A stretch of DNA of 64,000 nucleotides, from contig JAHLKI010000017.1 of assembly GCA_025602905.1 (NCBI GenBank), forward strand, positions 248,001 through 312,000, read 5' to 3'. The notes beneath the pieces are model-generated. The model was given only the letters and a program-made list of their open reading frames with translations, did no database searches and was not told where the DNA came from. Positions 25,115 through 36,750 of this stretch are shown here, piece by piece; position 1 is the stretch's first letter, and each line of letters starts with the position of its first letter. The position numbers and the translations under genes are program-made. Source of the stretch: Phlyctochytrium arcticum. Lineage: Eukaryota > Chytridiomycota > Chytridiomycetes > Chytridiales > Chytridiaceae.

Positions 25115-28040
25115 CTAGACGACATTCAAGCGGATCAGTTGTCTTCGGGCCATATCTGCGGTTGCACATGGGTTCCCTCCGGGTGCAGCCGACCGTGACC
25201 GACCTGGCGACGTGCCTCCCATGACAGCCGGTCGACTCAGTAACATGGGACGCGTTCTGACATAGCCAGTCACGGCCCGTTTCCGTCCTTCGGCTGGGCC
25301 AAAAGGTTGTACTCCCCGAATGGAAGGTACCCGTGAACCGGGGCGAGAGGTTGCGGGCGAACTCATGGTGTCCTTGTGGCTATGATGGAAGGCGCCGTGC
25401 AGAGCAGGGTGGGTCGTATTTCGCGATACGTGGCTGTCATATGCTGCGGTCCGTGGTGGGGTTGGATAGTTTTGCAGTGTCGGCACAGGTGGGAACATCT
25501 CGGCCATTTGAACCGGTTGGGGCATTTCGGGAGTTTGTGGTGGTGGGGTTGGAGTGGGATTAACAGAAGGGCGGCCCAAGGTTGTTGAAGGAACTTTTAT
25601 TATGTGGGATGTAAATGTGTCTTGCTGGGGAGTAGCTGGTTGAGGAGGCGAGGGGCGACGAGCCAATGCTGGCGCAGTCTTGGCCCGGTTGGCAGCCGAC
25701 GCCATACTCCATTCTCGGACTTCTTGATCCTCGTATTCTTGTATGTACGCGGGACGGGACGGGGTAAATGCTTTACGAAGACGGTGCGGTGGTAGTGTAT
25801 TTGGGTTGTGAAGGTCGGCTGGAGGATGGGTCAAAGTCATATCGGGAGCAGACGGGTCCATGCCCATTGCTCCTGTTGGCGCAGGTGGAGTTGGAGAGGA
25901 TGCTGAAGTGCGAGAAGGACCTGAGGGTTGTGAGATTCGAGTCCGAGTTGTGGTAGTCGTAGACCGTGTCAAAGGATGTTTTCGCATGCGGCGTAATTTC
26001 GGTTTGACCAACGGAGAAAGCACATTAACCAAACATTGTTTTCGTCTATAGGCTTTAACACCACTAGCTGGTGCGTACATTCCACCCTCTCCTTCCGCTG
26101 CTGCTTTACGCCGCTCCAGCGTACCAACCAGCTTGACACATCGCCACTTCCATTTTTCACAGGCGCGGTGCTCTTCGGCTAGCACGTCCAGGCACATATA
26201 CACTGCCGCAGTCATTTCAGTTAATTGCGATTGTAGCACGCCAAGATATTCATCGGGGGTGGAGGCTGCTAGGAGCTGTCGAGTATGTTCGGTCAATACT
26301 TGGGAAAGGTGATGCGTGTGGTCAGCGGCAGAATGAGCCAGTCGAGCAAAGTTGCGAGGGAAATAGGAGGTGTTGGTCAATTGGGCAGGCGACTTTATCA
26401 AATGACGATAAGGATTTGAGCTGTAACATGGTAAGTATGCTATTTCGTGATGGACTTTCAAGATAATATACGATACCTGAGGGCGCGTTCATTTCCTTTG
26501 ACGGATTTAAGGCCAACTGCCAGTGTTGAGGGCGGATCAAATGTCTTTTTTCCGGACAGCATAACCGCTGCATCAAAAATCATGGGCTTGGTGATGCGGG
26601 ATGACACTCTTTTGCGAGCTAGCGTTGCTGCGCGAGATGTATTTATTAGAAGACCGCCAACCTGATATTACTGCGCAACTCAGGCGTAAACTCACCATCT
26701 TCAAAGGGATCATAAAAGCCGCCATCGGCTCCGTCAACTTCACTTCGCCCGGCCATTCCAACCAGTCGCGTCCAGCCCTCCCCTGCTCTGGATTTTGCCA
26801 TCATTCTCGCTCGCTCTTTTTGCAAGCGCCATTCTTCCTCGGCTCTCTGCACGACCCCTGCGGGATAGGCCATCTCTGCCGTACCGGGTCGACTGTTTCC
26901 ACTACTACCATCAGCATCATCCCGCCGACGCTCCCGTAAAGACCGACCCTCTGCACTGGCAGAATTACCCCGCGACCAAGCTACAGCTTTCGCGACCTGG
27001 GTGGCTGTTTCCTCCACTTCCTTTATCCGTATCTGAAGGCGATCCATTTCTACGCGGTCTGCGGCTCGTAATGCTTCGAGCTGAACTATATGCTCTTGAG
27101 CAGCTGTGGATGATTTTTGTGCCTTATCAATCCGACGGCCCAGTTCAGTGATGATGTGTGACTGAGTTTTCGACCGAGCGTCCAGTTGCGGTGAACCTGT
27201 AGTGTCAGAGGAAGTTTCCGAATCTGCTTCCATCTTGAGGAGAACCACATCTAGCAACTGAGCAAGGTCGATTGGACCAAATGAGAACAGAGACGGTGGA
27301 GGCGGACTTGCTTTCCATTCATGAGCAATGGATGGTTCTATTGCAGCGAGAGCGTCTTGGACCAAGGTGATGGACTTTACGCTCGGGAGATTGAGGGATG
27401 GGTCGGCGCTAGTGGCTCGAGTTGCCGGATCTAGTCGATCTACCGTTGGTGTAGTGAGGAAATTATCGCCGCCTCCCAACTTTTCCAAATGTTCTCGGTC
27501 CCGATCACGTTCCGATGAAGCTGTTTGAGGGCGATCCTCTCCCACACCATCCTTTTCAGTGGCCGTAGCACTCGTTGCGCGTCCACCTCCCCGCGAAGCT
27601 AGCTTGCGCGCGACCTTGGCCGTCGCACTCTCCCCCGTATCTTCCCCGCCGATACCAAAGAAAAAACCCCCCATATCCGGCGGCGGATTCCGCAGCTTGG
27701 ATTTCTTTGCTGGTTTCTTGGCTGCTGGAGCAGGGACGGCCAGTTTTTCGGAAGACCCAGCGGTCCCAGGCGAAAAGGATATCGAGCGCAGCATTTCCGT
27801 CGAGCCGCCCGTTTGCTTTGTCCTAACTATTCCGCTTCCGTTGCGCGCGAGACCAGTTTGACTTGCAGTACTCCGATTTTTGACCTTGACGCTCGCAACT
27901 CGACTGCCCATTCCCCCCTCTACCGTTTTTTCAACTGGTTTCTCGGCCTCTTTGCTTCCACCATTCTCATCCTCATCGTCGCTCCCGCGATGAATGATGA
28001 AAGCCTCATCATCCGAGTCGGAAAGTCCATCCAATGACAT
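25115..28040 (-). CDS. Unrecognised large protein with acidic N-terminus and coiled coil
   Basis: Exons 28040-26696, 26627-26477 and 26420-25115 give 933 residues. Introns: 26628-26695 (GTGAGT...CTAAT...CGCAG) and 26421-26476 (GTATCG...TTACAG). The N-terminus is acidic (SLDGLSDSDDEAFIIH), followed by basic, Ser/Ala-rich sequence and a GGFFFGIGGED motif. A region around residues 300-360 is predicted by eye to be a coiled coil (regular charged heptads, e.g. DRVEMDRLQIRIKEVEE). A helical segment near residues 510-610 (HLSQVLTEHTRQLL, VYMCLDVLAEEH) is the best-conserved-looking part. The C-terminal third is Pro/Thr/Ser-rich with arginine-rich stretches. I do not recognise the family and assign no function. 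There is no signal peptide or membrane segment, so a cytoplasmic or nuclear scaffold is the most that can be guessed. Confidence 0.75.
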
Positions 28041-28862
28041 GATTTCGGAACCACTTGGTACAACGGTTTGCCGTGCAAGTCTCTCAGATGTTTAATGGAA
28101 AAGTTGCCTTGATGGTTTTTGTGGCGAAACGTGCTGACTGCGCTGATTCCTGCGCCGTAAAGTTTGCAGTTCACCTGGGTATAATATTTTTCCTTCTACT
28201 AAAAATCTAGTTTGACGCTGGGTCAATCATCTACTATATGCTGAACTTGACAACCTTTGAACAGTAGCAGGATCGGCGTTTCTAAATGATCCTCACTGAC
28301 GACAGAATATAGGGATCCACAAGAATCGGCTCCGAACTGACTTAAAGCTTGAGTAGAAACGGGTAAAATCTTGGGGGCTAGATGAGGATGGCGGGAATAG
28401 AAGGTTTTTCAAATTACTATTTTTAGAAAACTTCCATTTTGTCCGACCGGATCGTTTTTTTATTTCCAACTTCCACTTCGAAGAGCAACTCATACATATC
28501 AACAAAAATGTCAAACCGCAACCCCCACACATATACAATGATCAGACTTTATGATTTTGGGAACCTCACTTTTATTCCTCAGATTGTCTTGCTACTCAGT
28601 CTGCTACCGGACCCGTAATAATCGTAACTGCCAATTACATTTTGTTAAAATTCAACCAGACGATGAAAGCAATTGAATTCAAGCGGTATCTCGAATGAAG
28701 AGGAGAAAGCAACGCGTAATAATAATTTTAAAGATGTAGATTGACAGACAGAGAAAGAGACAGATGTGTATAAGGTTGTAGAGTATGTAAGTATAATATA
28801 GGGTAGATGAGCGAAATTAAAAGAGAAATAATAGGTGATGAGACGGTCATGAGAGTTGTGCT
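28041..28862. other. AT-rich intergenic region
   Basis: Promoter side of the preceding minus-strand gene, then AT-rich sequence. A purine run (AGACAGAGAAAGAGACAG, about 28745-28762) is visible. No gene or repeat is supported. Confidence 0.4.
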
Positions 28863-29761
28863 TTACCAAGCGTTATTTGCGGTCAACTCGTCGAACCAAC
28901 CCTGGACGACGGTAGGGTCCACCCGGGTACACTTCTCCTGGATCGTCTTGCTCGGATAAAAGAGATGAAAGACCTCGAAAGTAGAGGTTTGTCTCTCCGC
29001 CTGCTGCGCGATGGTATCAGCCAGGAGCTCCATCCGCTTTGGTCAAGAGGTACCATTGGGTCACGCCATCGACCTTCCAAGCAGATGAGTTGAGGCGGAA
29101 GCAGCAGACTCGGGCGACATTGTCAGTTTGAAGAGCTGACTGACCATGCCCGAGAATCTTGGACCATTCACATGTCAAATCATACCATTCATGGTGCTCG
29201 TCGGTCTCAACGAAGACCATCATGCTCCCAATGGCGATGACGGTGTCGGGGCGTTTCGTGTTGCCGCATGATCAAAAAATTGCATAGGTTCCGATAGCGT
29301 ATGTCTTGGGGAAGCGCTTTGCCAGGTATGCATTCACCTTCATCTCCGGGCGCGACGTGTCGTAGAGGCTTCGGCGTTGGGAGGTGGGATTGCAGTCGGC
29401 ACACAGTCGTTTGCCATTGGTTTTCTTGTGCACAACAAAGAGAGCGCAGCCTTCGCAACGGTAGGGGCTGCAGACCCCACATCCCATGCGCCTGACGCCA
29501 TGTTCGCACACACCCTTGCCCCCACATGTCTTCCATGCTCGCACAACATCTGGCCCCCGCAATCTTTGCAATCATGGCGCCGCCGATTGTGCTCGCACAC
29601 ACCCTTGCCCCCACAACCACGACAACGATAACTTTGTCTCCCAAGCTCATCTCGCCCCCGCAACCTTTGCAATCATGGCGCCGCCGATTGTGCTCGCACA
29701 CACCCTTGCCCCCACAATCACGAGAACGACGACCTTCTCGCCCATGCTCGCAGCGTTTCAT
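28863..29761 (-). pseudogene. Broken gene: CEH/CGG Cys-repeat protein with PD-(D/E)xK-like nuclease domain
   Basis: Reading from 29761 down, about five zinc-ribbon-like units of the form CEHNRRRHDCKGCGG are followed by a Cys-rich module (CEGC...LCADC), then a nuclease-like domain: TKRPD, about ten residues later VFVETDEHHEWYDLTCEW, then CFRLNSSAWKVDGVT. This matches the architecture of proteins common in Rhizophagus, algae and giant viruses, where RPD and ExDExQH supply the metal site. The frame is broken: the repeats lie in three successive frames (starts at 29761, 29672 and 29571), an in-frame TGA stands just before the RPD motif (about 29273), and a shift near 29033 separates the last 56 codons (MELLADTIAQQ..., stop at 28863). 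No GT-AG intron repairs these. Recurrent VVVVV-like and CCCC-rich stretches come from reading repeats out of frame. Function is probably lost. Confidence 0.7.
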
Positions 29762-30734
29762 AACCCTGGATTGTCGCGGCCTGGCGGGACTGGGAGGTGT
29801 GGTAGTGGTAGTAGGGCGTGATAGTGGGTCAAGACTGGAAGATGTCGGTGGTAGTGGGTCAGACTGGACGATGAAAATTAGCGCATGTTATAAGAGGTCA
29901 TATCAGTAAAATAGTCACCTCGTAGTGCGAGGGTATTGACGATACGACAGTGGTTGAGACATGCCAGAAGAGGGCGAGACTTGGAGACGATGTCCGAGTG
30001 GGTGGGAACCTGAGTGGGTGGGAACCTGAGGATATGGTTTACAGACGCTCCTTTTATAGCCATCCTCGAGGAGCAAGACTCTAGCGGAAATCCAAAAAGG
30101 TGATGGCAGCCTATGCTTTTTCGCCGGTATTATGCCCGATGCTCCAGATGCATCGTTTCGAGTGGCCTGTTTTCCTGTCGTGCCTGCATGATCATGATGC
30201 CCTGCGATGATCATGCCTTCACAACGTGCTCTGGAAGGAATCCGAATGATCCAGGTCCCAAAGCTGTGCCCCTTGACGAAGAGGCACAGCCATGGGGCGA
30301 TGCGGCTCGCCGCTTCAGCAAAAGTTGTCAAAGTTGACAAAGTAGCAGCATTAGCAGAACACATTTTTCAGGACCAGGACGGATGCAGGGAAAGCGGGAT
30401 CTGGCAGTCTGAAACCTCGGTGCATCAAGAGCAGGGCGTGAAAGCGTCGGGCATAGCGTCGGGCATTGGTAGCACCTCCAGGACGAATTTCGAGTACCTT
30501 TTACCTGAAACGGACAGCAAAATTACAGAACAGTAGTGGCCGGCCGTTGGCATTGACACTTATCAAACGAACATGAGTCTGCTGGCTCAACCGTCGGCGC
30601 CGCCGCCGCCAACTGCAAACATATATCATAAGAAGCGATCAAGGATAGTGCAAAGAATCGGAAAGTCAAAGCAACAATCTCATACACTCAACACCCACAT
30701 CCTGCCTCCTTCCAAGCGAAACAGTATCGTACAA
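29762..30734. other. Intergenic region with a small tandem duplication
   Basis: Upstream side of the broken nuclease gene and promoter side of the next gene. A 16-bp direct repeat (GTGGGTGGGAACCTGA) lies in tandem at about 29998-30030. A 149-codon minus-strand frame (29915-30364) shows no known features and its codon content looks non-coding. An upstream in-frame Met (30573) exists for the next gene but lies before a much better signal-peptide start. Confidence 0.4.
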
Positions 30735-33053
30735 ATGTTTCTGCCCATCATCATCTCTCTAGTTCTCCTCCTGGCCAACCCCGTGCAGTCTGCTCACATA
30801 TCCGCATTTGGAAACGGTCAAGTCTCGTCTTTATCACAAAATCCATCACCAATAATATCATGTCGATTTCAACAAGACTGTTCTCAGCAAGCTCCTGGTA
30901 CAATATGTTTCATGTCGGAAGGAGCGAGCCTAGGAAGCTGTGTGCCCAAACCCGATCTCAGCGCCTTTGCTGTTTTATCCAAGCGGCAAGAAGCAGCGCC
31001 CCCGGGAGGTACGCCGTGCTCTTCAAACTCGACATTTAAGGGCTGTTCCCTTGGGTTGCTCTGCGTAAATGGGATCTGTCAGACGCCGGGTGAAGCAGTT
31101 AAGAAGCTTCCGACTTGGGTAAGTTTATCACATTTTTGACCAGTGATAACATGTTTGCTAATTGTGGTACAATGTCCCTAGGCTTATGTTGTTATTGCTC
31201 TTGGTGTCATACTGGTCGTTGTGGTTATCATTACAATCATCAGTTGTTGTTGCGGTTGCGGCTGTTGTTGCTGTGCAGGACGCGCAGTATCCAAGACGGC
31301 AGGCGCCGGCCTTGCAGTAGTAGGAGGCGTGGGCAAAGGAATAGCAAAAGGGACGGGTGCGATAGTGAAAGCTGGCCGAAGTAATACATCAAATAGCGGA
31401 CCGTCCGGTAGGGGAAATACCGGATCATCAGCACCGCGAGCAGCTGCTGGACGAGAAGGCCCTGCACCCCTCCCAGCCAATTATCGCCCACCCATCGATT
31501 ACTTTGAGCTCGTCGAGACTATACCAGAGAAGCCGGCGCCTGTCAGGCAACAGTATGCGAGATATCCACCATCGCCGCCACCAGTGCAACCGGCGCAACA
31601 GTTTTACAGCGTCTCGCCCCCAATAGCAGTTCCTGCACCCGTGCCCGCATTGGATCCATATCAGCAGAGGGAAAGACAGATGCAACAACAACAACAGCAG
31701 TACGATGCTTATGAACAACAGCAGTATGAACAACAGCAATTTGAGCAACAACAATTTGAGCAGCAACGATACGAACGGCAACAGTACGAACAACAGCAAT
31801 ATGAGCAGCAACAGTATGAGGCAGAACAGTATGAGTCGGAACAGTATGAACAGCAATTGACACAGCAAGAGCAGCCGTGGCAACAGCAGCATTCTGAACC
31901 TCTGTTATTGGTAACTTCAGTCCCATATCCAGAGCGGACCCCATTACAAGAAGAGTATCGTGATCCCCGCTTTGCCGAGTTGACAAGCGGCGCTCAAAAT
32001 ACTTCGTCCATGCATCCCTCCCCAAGCGTCCCGCGCACGCCACCTATCCTTCAGCAGCCGATTCCCCTTGAAGTTGTGGGCTCGCCGACATCTACCTCAA
32101 ACATGCTTGGTTCTGCCGTTCCTTTATTCACAACCGCCGGATCAACCCAGCGTGGATCAGCAATTGAGTATCAGAAACCAATTTTTGGTGATCGCAACTC
32201 ATCTATCATACTGTCACCTTCTCCTATTGGGAATAACGCACCTCTGGTGGTCAAAGATAACTACCCCCTTCCACCTGTTCGTGCATCTATCGCATCGGCT
32301 ACCGCTGCTGCCGCGTTAGCTGCACGTCGGCATTCGCATTCTCATGATATCTATCCGCCCCCGCCTGTCGGAGAGTTTGCCTATTGGGATGCCAAGCGAA
32401 AATTCCATCAAGGTTATCGTGACGAAAATGGTTTCATGCATGGTGGATATTGGGATGAAGAGGGTATCTTTCATCGATTGCCATATTCGTCCAGCAGTAA
32501 CAGGCAGAGTACCATCAGTTCGCAATCGTATGCCTCGGGCCAACAGATTCGAGAGGATGGGTATGCGCAGTACTCTTCGCGCTCTCAGCAACCCCAACCC
32601 AACCCAAAGCAACAATACCGCGAAAGTGGGGATTATCCACAAAACCAATCACCACAACCATCATTTGCTCAACCAAGACCATCTATGCCGCCTCCAGCTT
32701 ACAACCTGAATGCAATGTACCGCGCCCCAACTCCCGAGCGCGTATATCCTTCCTCGCCCCCAACCCCTCCACCTCGCTCACCCCTTCCCGCAACTCCAAC
32801 CGAACCCAATCCCGTCATGAATAGTCCTGCAACAACTCATACCAATGCACATGCAGCAGCACTTCCATCACCCCCAGCACCAAACAATCCGCATCAAGCT
32901 CTCGATGATACCAAATCGTTTAATGCCACTGCCGCCAGTGGAAGTATCCGCACCATCAACACTCGTGAAGGCCATGCCGGAGACTACAGTTCCCAGCAGC
33001 CGTTCAATCACAGCAAATTCCCACCAGAACTTCCAGCGATGTCGATCGAATAG
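30735..33053 (+). CDS. Secreted/plasma-membrane single-pass protein with Q/Y-rich cytoplasmic tail
   Basis: Exons 30735-31118 and 31182-33053 give 751 residues; the intron (31119-31181) is GTAAGT...CCCTAG, phase 0. The start is chosen because MFLPIIISLVLLLANPVQSA is a clear signal peptide. The ectodomain (about 110 residues) has two small Cys clusters (CRFQQDC...CFMSE...SC and CSSNSTFKGCSLGLLC). One transmembrane segment (AYVVIALGVILVVVVIITII) is followed by a dense Cys patch (SCCCGCGCCCC) likely to be palmitoylated. The tail has a run of YEQQQ/FEQQQ units (about residues 285-345), then Pro/Ser-rich sequence with a repeated-looking core (FHQGYRDENGFMHGGYWDEE). This layout suggests a type I receptor or adhesin-like protein. 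I do not recognise the family. Confidence 0.8.
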
Positions 33054-33461
33054 TTTCGTCTTTCCTTTTTTTTTCGTCCTCAGTCCTGCACCACCCGCCC
33101 CTGACACAACCCTGCACACCACATAGACTTTTGATATTTATCTTATCCACTAGTATCGCAAACACCGTTGGTGCCCTTTTATGCACATAACCTATTTTTA
33201 TTGAAAATCTTGTATCTCGTCCTTCGCTTTCTTTTTTACCCTTTTGTCATTCACATTTTCCATGCATTTTCCTTCCTGTTCATTCTTTCATTTGTAATTA
33301 TCCTGCAGCAAAATAGTACAGGTTCTGAGGTCCATATCCTGCGTTTGTTAATTTCGCTACACGTGATGGATGCATCGGAGTCCCTTCCAGGTTTTGACCT
33401 TTTGCAGAACAAAAAGTTCAACCTCAACCTCAACCAAGATCAGAGGGCGAAAGAACACAAT
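33054..33461. promoter_or_regulatory. NDUFAF6 promoter/leader
   Basis: Strongly T-rich between 33060 and 33300. An in-frame upstream Met at 33366 (MDASESLPGFD) could start the NDUFAF6 frame, and the open frame reaches back to 33168, but that extension is acidic or hydrophobic and unlike a mitochondrial presequence. Confidence 0.4.
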
Positions 33462-34789
33462 ATGTTCCTCGCAAGAGAAGGATCAATACTATGGAAAAGA
33501 GGACGGAAAGCTCCGTATGCTGTTTCTTTATCTCGTAAACGGCAACTCTCGGCAGCAACAGCATCTTCATCCCCCCCACCATCCTTGCAGTCTTCCCTTA
33601 ACTACGCTCAAACCCTCCTTCGCACCCATGATTGGGATACCTACCTCACCACCCTGTTTCTGCCACCCACTGCTCGAATGGCGGTGACGGCCATTCGCGG
33701 TATCAATGTTGAAACAGCAAAAGCAGTTGATGTTGGGGACAGAGGCCGAGGACGAGTTGAGTTTTGGAAGGGCGCTGTGGATAGTGCATTCAAGGTGTGT
33801 GCTGATTCCTAGCGTTTGATCAGTAACAGGATCTTGAACCGTTGACAAACGGAGGGGCAGACGGGTTGCATTTGTGAACAGAGTTTGTTTATCTTGAACA
33901 TGTCATTTGGGATCTAAAATCCGCTCTTCTTTTATTAGGGCACACCCGTCAACCACCCACTACCCATTCTTCTCGCACATACGCTTTCGCTCGGAGTTCC
34001 TCTTTCCCAAACGTGGTTTAAGCGTCTCATAACTGCTCGCCTGCAAACACTTTCCAATCCATCCCCCTTTCCCTCTCTCGCTGCTCTGGAAACATACGCC
34101 GAGAATACCAGTGCAAGTGTATTGTATTTGACTTTGGAAGCCTGTGGTATCAGGGATCCAAGAGCGGATCATGCCGCGAGTCATGTTGGAAAAGCTGTAG
34201 GTGTGCAATCCGTACTGCGAGGCGTACCGGTAACAATCAAAGATCGCGGGTTATGGATTCCGGCGGAAGTTATGGCACGGGTGCGTTCCTTTACTATTAT
34301 GCACTTTTGTCAAAGGATGTGAAAAGCTTACAACGATTCTCTTAGCATGGACTGGCCGCAGAAACGCTGTTTCGAGAAGGCCCTTCCCCTGCTCTGTCAG
34401 ACATTGCTTTCGAAATTGCTACACTTGCCAATGACCACCTGATCACGGCTAGGACATTCATGCCAGGAGGATCACAGTACCATCTGTCAGAGTCTGAGCA
34501 TGACCATGACCACGATCACCACGATCATGACCACACAAACTGCTCTCACCCATCACATTCCAAATCGGCCTCGTCACCTTTTGCAGCATTCACCAAACCC
34601 CAAGATGCCTCAATCCAACAAGACCCGTCTCCCCATTTACTCACGCGCGCCCTCCTCTCTGCGATCCCGGCAGACACGTACCTCCAACATCTTCAAAAGC
34701 ACAACTTTGACCTGTGGAAAGCGCAACACGTCCCGCGCTGGAAGGTTTTGTGGAATATGTGGCAGGGGGTACGAAGTAGCAAAATCTAG
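33462..34789 (+). CDS. NDUFAF6: NDUFAF6-like complex I assembly factor (squalene/phytoene-synthase fold)
   Basis: Exons 33462-33794, 33939-34280 and 34346-34789 encode 372 residues (human: 333). Introns are 33795-33938 (144 nt) and 34281-34345, both phase 0. The first 35 residues are basic and Ser/Ala-rich (SILWKRGRKAPYAVSLSRKR), a good mitochondrial presequence, which decides the start; an in-frame Met at 33366 is the alternative. The core shows the family pattern: YAQTLLRTHDWDTYLTTLF, IRGINVETAKAVD, GRVEFWKGAVDSAFK, PLPILLAHTL, VGKAVGVQSVLRGVP and ALLSAIPADTYLQHLQK. The prenyl-synthase DxxxD residues are not intact, as in the assembly factor. Unusual is an insertion near residue 245 with a run of His and Asp (EHDHDHDHHDHDH) then NCSHPSH, resembling a metal-binding loop. 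It acts in the mitochondrion on ND1/complex I biogenesis. Confidence 0.88.
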
Positions 34790-35429
34790 TTTTTTGTTTG
34801 AAAGCTGCATTGTACGTAGAACGGCACTGCACAGGCACTTGGCGCGAAGAGCTTTTGATGCTGAGAGCTTTCCCCCAATCTTCTCCTAGTATTTATAATA
34901 GAACACGTTCGTGATATACATTGCAAAGGCAGAAAGAGCAGAGTTTTGATGTCAGTTTTCAACTTTCAAACACGATACTTGCGTATCAGACAGGTTGCCA
35001 ACCATTCGCGTGCCCGTCGTCACCCTGACATTTCGGTATACTACCTCTCACACCGGTGCGGACCCCCATTCCTAGCCTGCTCCAACATGCCTGTGCTTTG
35101 ACGAGACACAACATATGCGATGTAATTCAGGCATCGTGAGAAAATCAACTTCTCCGTGTGGCTGTGCAATCTGCTGACCACCAAAACCGTGGCAAAACGC
35201 CGTTTCTAAACCACACAACACATATGCGCAACCAACCAATTTTTCTAAAGACATGATTATCCCAGTATTTACAATACAATGCCATGCACTGCCGAAATAC
35301 AGTTTGTATTATTAGGTAAACGATTCAGATTCGTGTATAATATGTTTCTATAAGTGACAATGTGAACAAAACCAAGATTCTAAAGTTGATTACAAGCCAT
35401 GAGAAATGAGTGAGTCCCTAGTGGTTTTA
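34790..35429. other. Intergenic region, start of segmental-duplication block
   Basis: From about 35270 the sequence resembles the 3' flanks of the next two paralogues (near 36610-36750 and 38870-39010): a GGTAAACGATTCAGATTCG-like stretch followed by ACAAAACCAAGATTCT. No gene is supported before 35430. Confidence 0.5.
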
Positions 35430-36003
35430 CTATCGTCGAGCCAGGAAGAGAGAGATCATCAAGGCGAAAATAGTAAAGATTGCCAGATGAGGGCTGGCTT
35501 CAAAAGTACGAGCACCAGCACTGACGCTGGAGTCGCGTCCGTTAAGGCCCACAGTTGGAAGGGGCGCTAGCGGTTGTAGGGGGGCTAACGGTTGTAAGGG
35601 CCTTAGCGGAAGCAGCGTGGGTTGCGGGAACACACCTCCGCCGCAGTTCTGGGTTTGAGGGTCGCACGGCTGGCCGGTTCCCTTTGCAACTGGCAGTTCA
35701 GGAGCTTTATTGGTGGGCATCCTGCTGCTCCCGTCGTCGCAAATGGCTAGGCTTCTTTGACACTTGGTAGTAGGGCTGCCCATATTGAAGATGTTGATAT
35801 AGAAAGCGTCCCCGTCTGGGCAGCAATAGGTAAGATTGTTGACGTTCATGACGCTGCTTTTGCCTGCGCAGCTACCGGCTTGAGTATCGACGGGACATAC
35901 ATCACGGCGCTCGAGTCTGGGAAAGTAGGAAGTCAAATGAATGTTAGTATGAATCGCGGAAAGTTAGATAGAATAGAGACTGTACTACTTACTCTTGAAC
36001 CAT
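35430..36003 (-). CDS. Small Cys-rich protein with hydrophobic C-terminus, paralogue 1
   Basis: Exons 36003-35993 (11 nt) and 35916-35430 give 165 residues; the intron (35917-35992) is GTAAGT...CCCAG, phase 2. After MVQ comes ELERRDVCPVD, then about nine Cys in the first 110 residues (SCAG, YCCPDGD, KCQRS, ICDDG, PCD, NCGGG), a Pro/Leu repeat (PLQPLAPLQPLAPL), and a C-terminal hydrophobic segment (HLAIFTIFALMISLFLARR). SAGA just before a polar spacer and that segment resembles a GPI-attachment signal. Yet no signal peptide is encoded: a TAA lies in frame just upstream of the ATG in all three paralogues. It shares promoter sequence and gene structure with the next two genes. No family is recognised. 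Confidence 0.75.
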
Positions 36004-36750
36004 GGCTTATCGTAAGAATGTGTCGGGACAAAGGTGTTTGATCAAGTGTGAGGATTTTGATAACAGGATGGATGAGTGGATGGCTGAGGGGGGAATAGCT
36101 TGGCTGCGTTTCTTATAATTTTTTTACAAACGATCCTCCTCATGCCTGATCATAAGCATGCCAATAATCAACATGATCATAGCTCAGGGGCCCTCGTCGC
36201 GGGGACCCCAGGAAGAGTTGTCGAATTCCTCTAGAGATACATTTCCTCGGTTGACTTGCCGAAACGGGTCTCGCGATCCGGATACAATTTCTGAATATGC
36301 TTTATGCCGCCAAACTTCTATTATGGATACAAACAACAATGTAGCGTTCTGATAACCTTTCATCCTCATCTTGGCTCAAGTCAACATTCCTAGCCTGCCC
36401 AAGCCCGGTTGCGCGGGGATTGTTTTTACAGAGACGCAATATGGGCGTTTCGAATTAGACACCGTGAGAAAATACATTTGGGATGGCTGCGCAATCTTTT
36501 CTATTGCTGACTGACTACGAGACCACCGTTCCAAATCCCGGGCACATCTGCGCGACCAATCAGATTTCCTCGAGAAAATATCCATTCTGCATTTACGAAA
36601 ACACAATTCCAACGAGATAAAGAATGTATCATCAGGTAAGCGATTCAGATTCGTGTATACAATCTTTTTTTCATACGTGACACTATGTACAAAACTAAGA
36701 TTTTGAAATTGATTGCTAGGCATGGGAAATGCGTGAGTCCTCCCCAGCGC

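Noticed and set aside
26662..26695. 34-nt intron in the coiled-coil gene
   Set aside because: The short form (GTGAGT...TATCAG) breaks the frame; the 68-nt form ending at 26628 keeps it and has a CTAAT branch site.
31428..31892. Hydrophobic 154-codon minus-strand frame
   Set aside because: The Leu/Phe-rich sequence is just the complement of the CAA/CAG-rich YEQQQ repeat.
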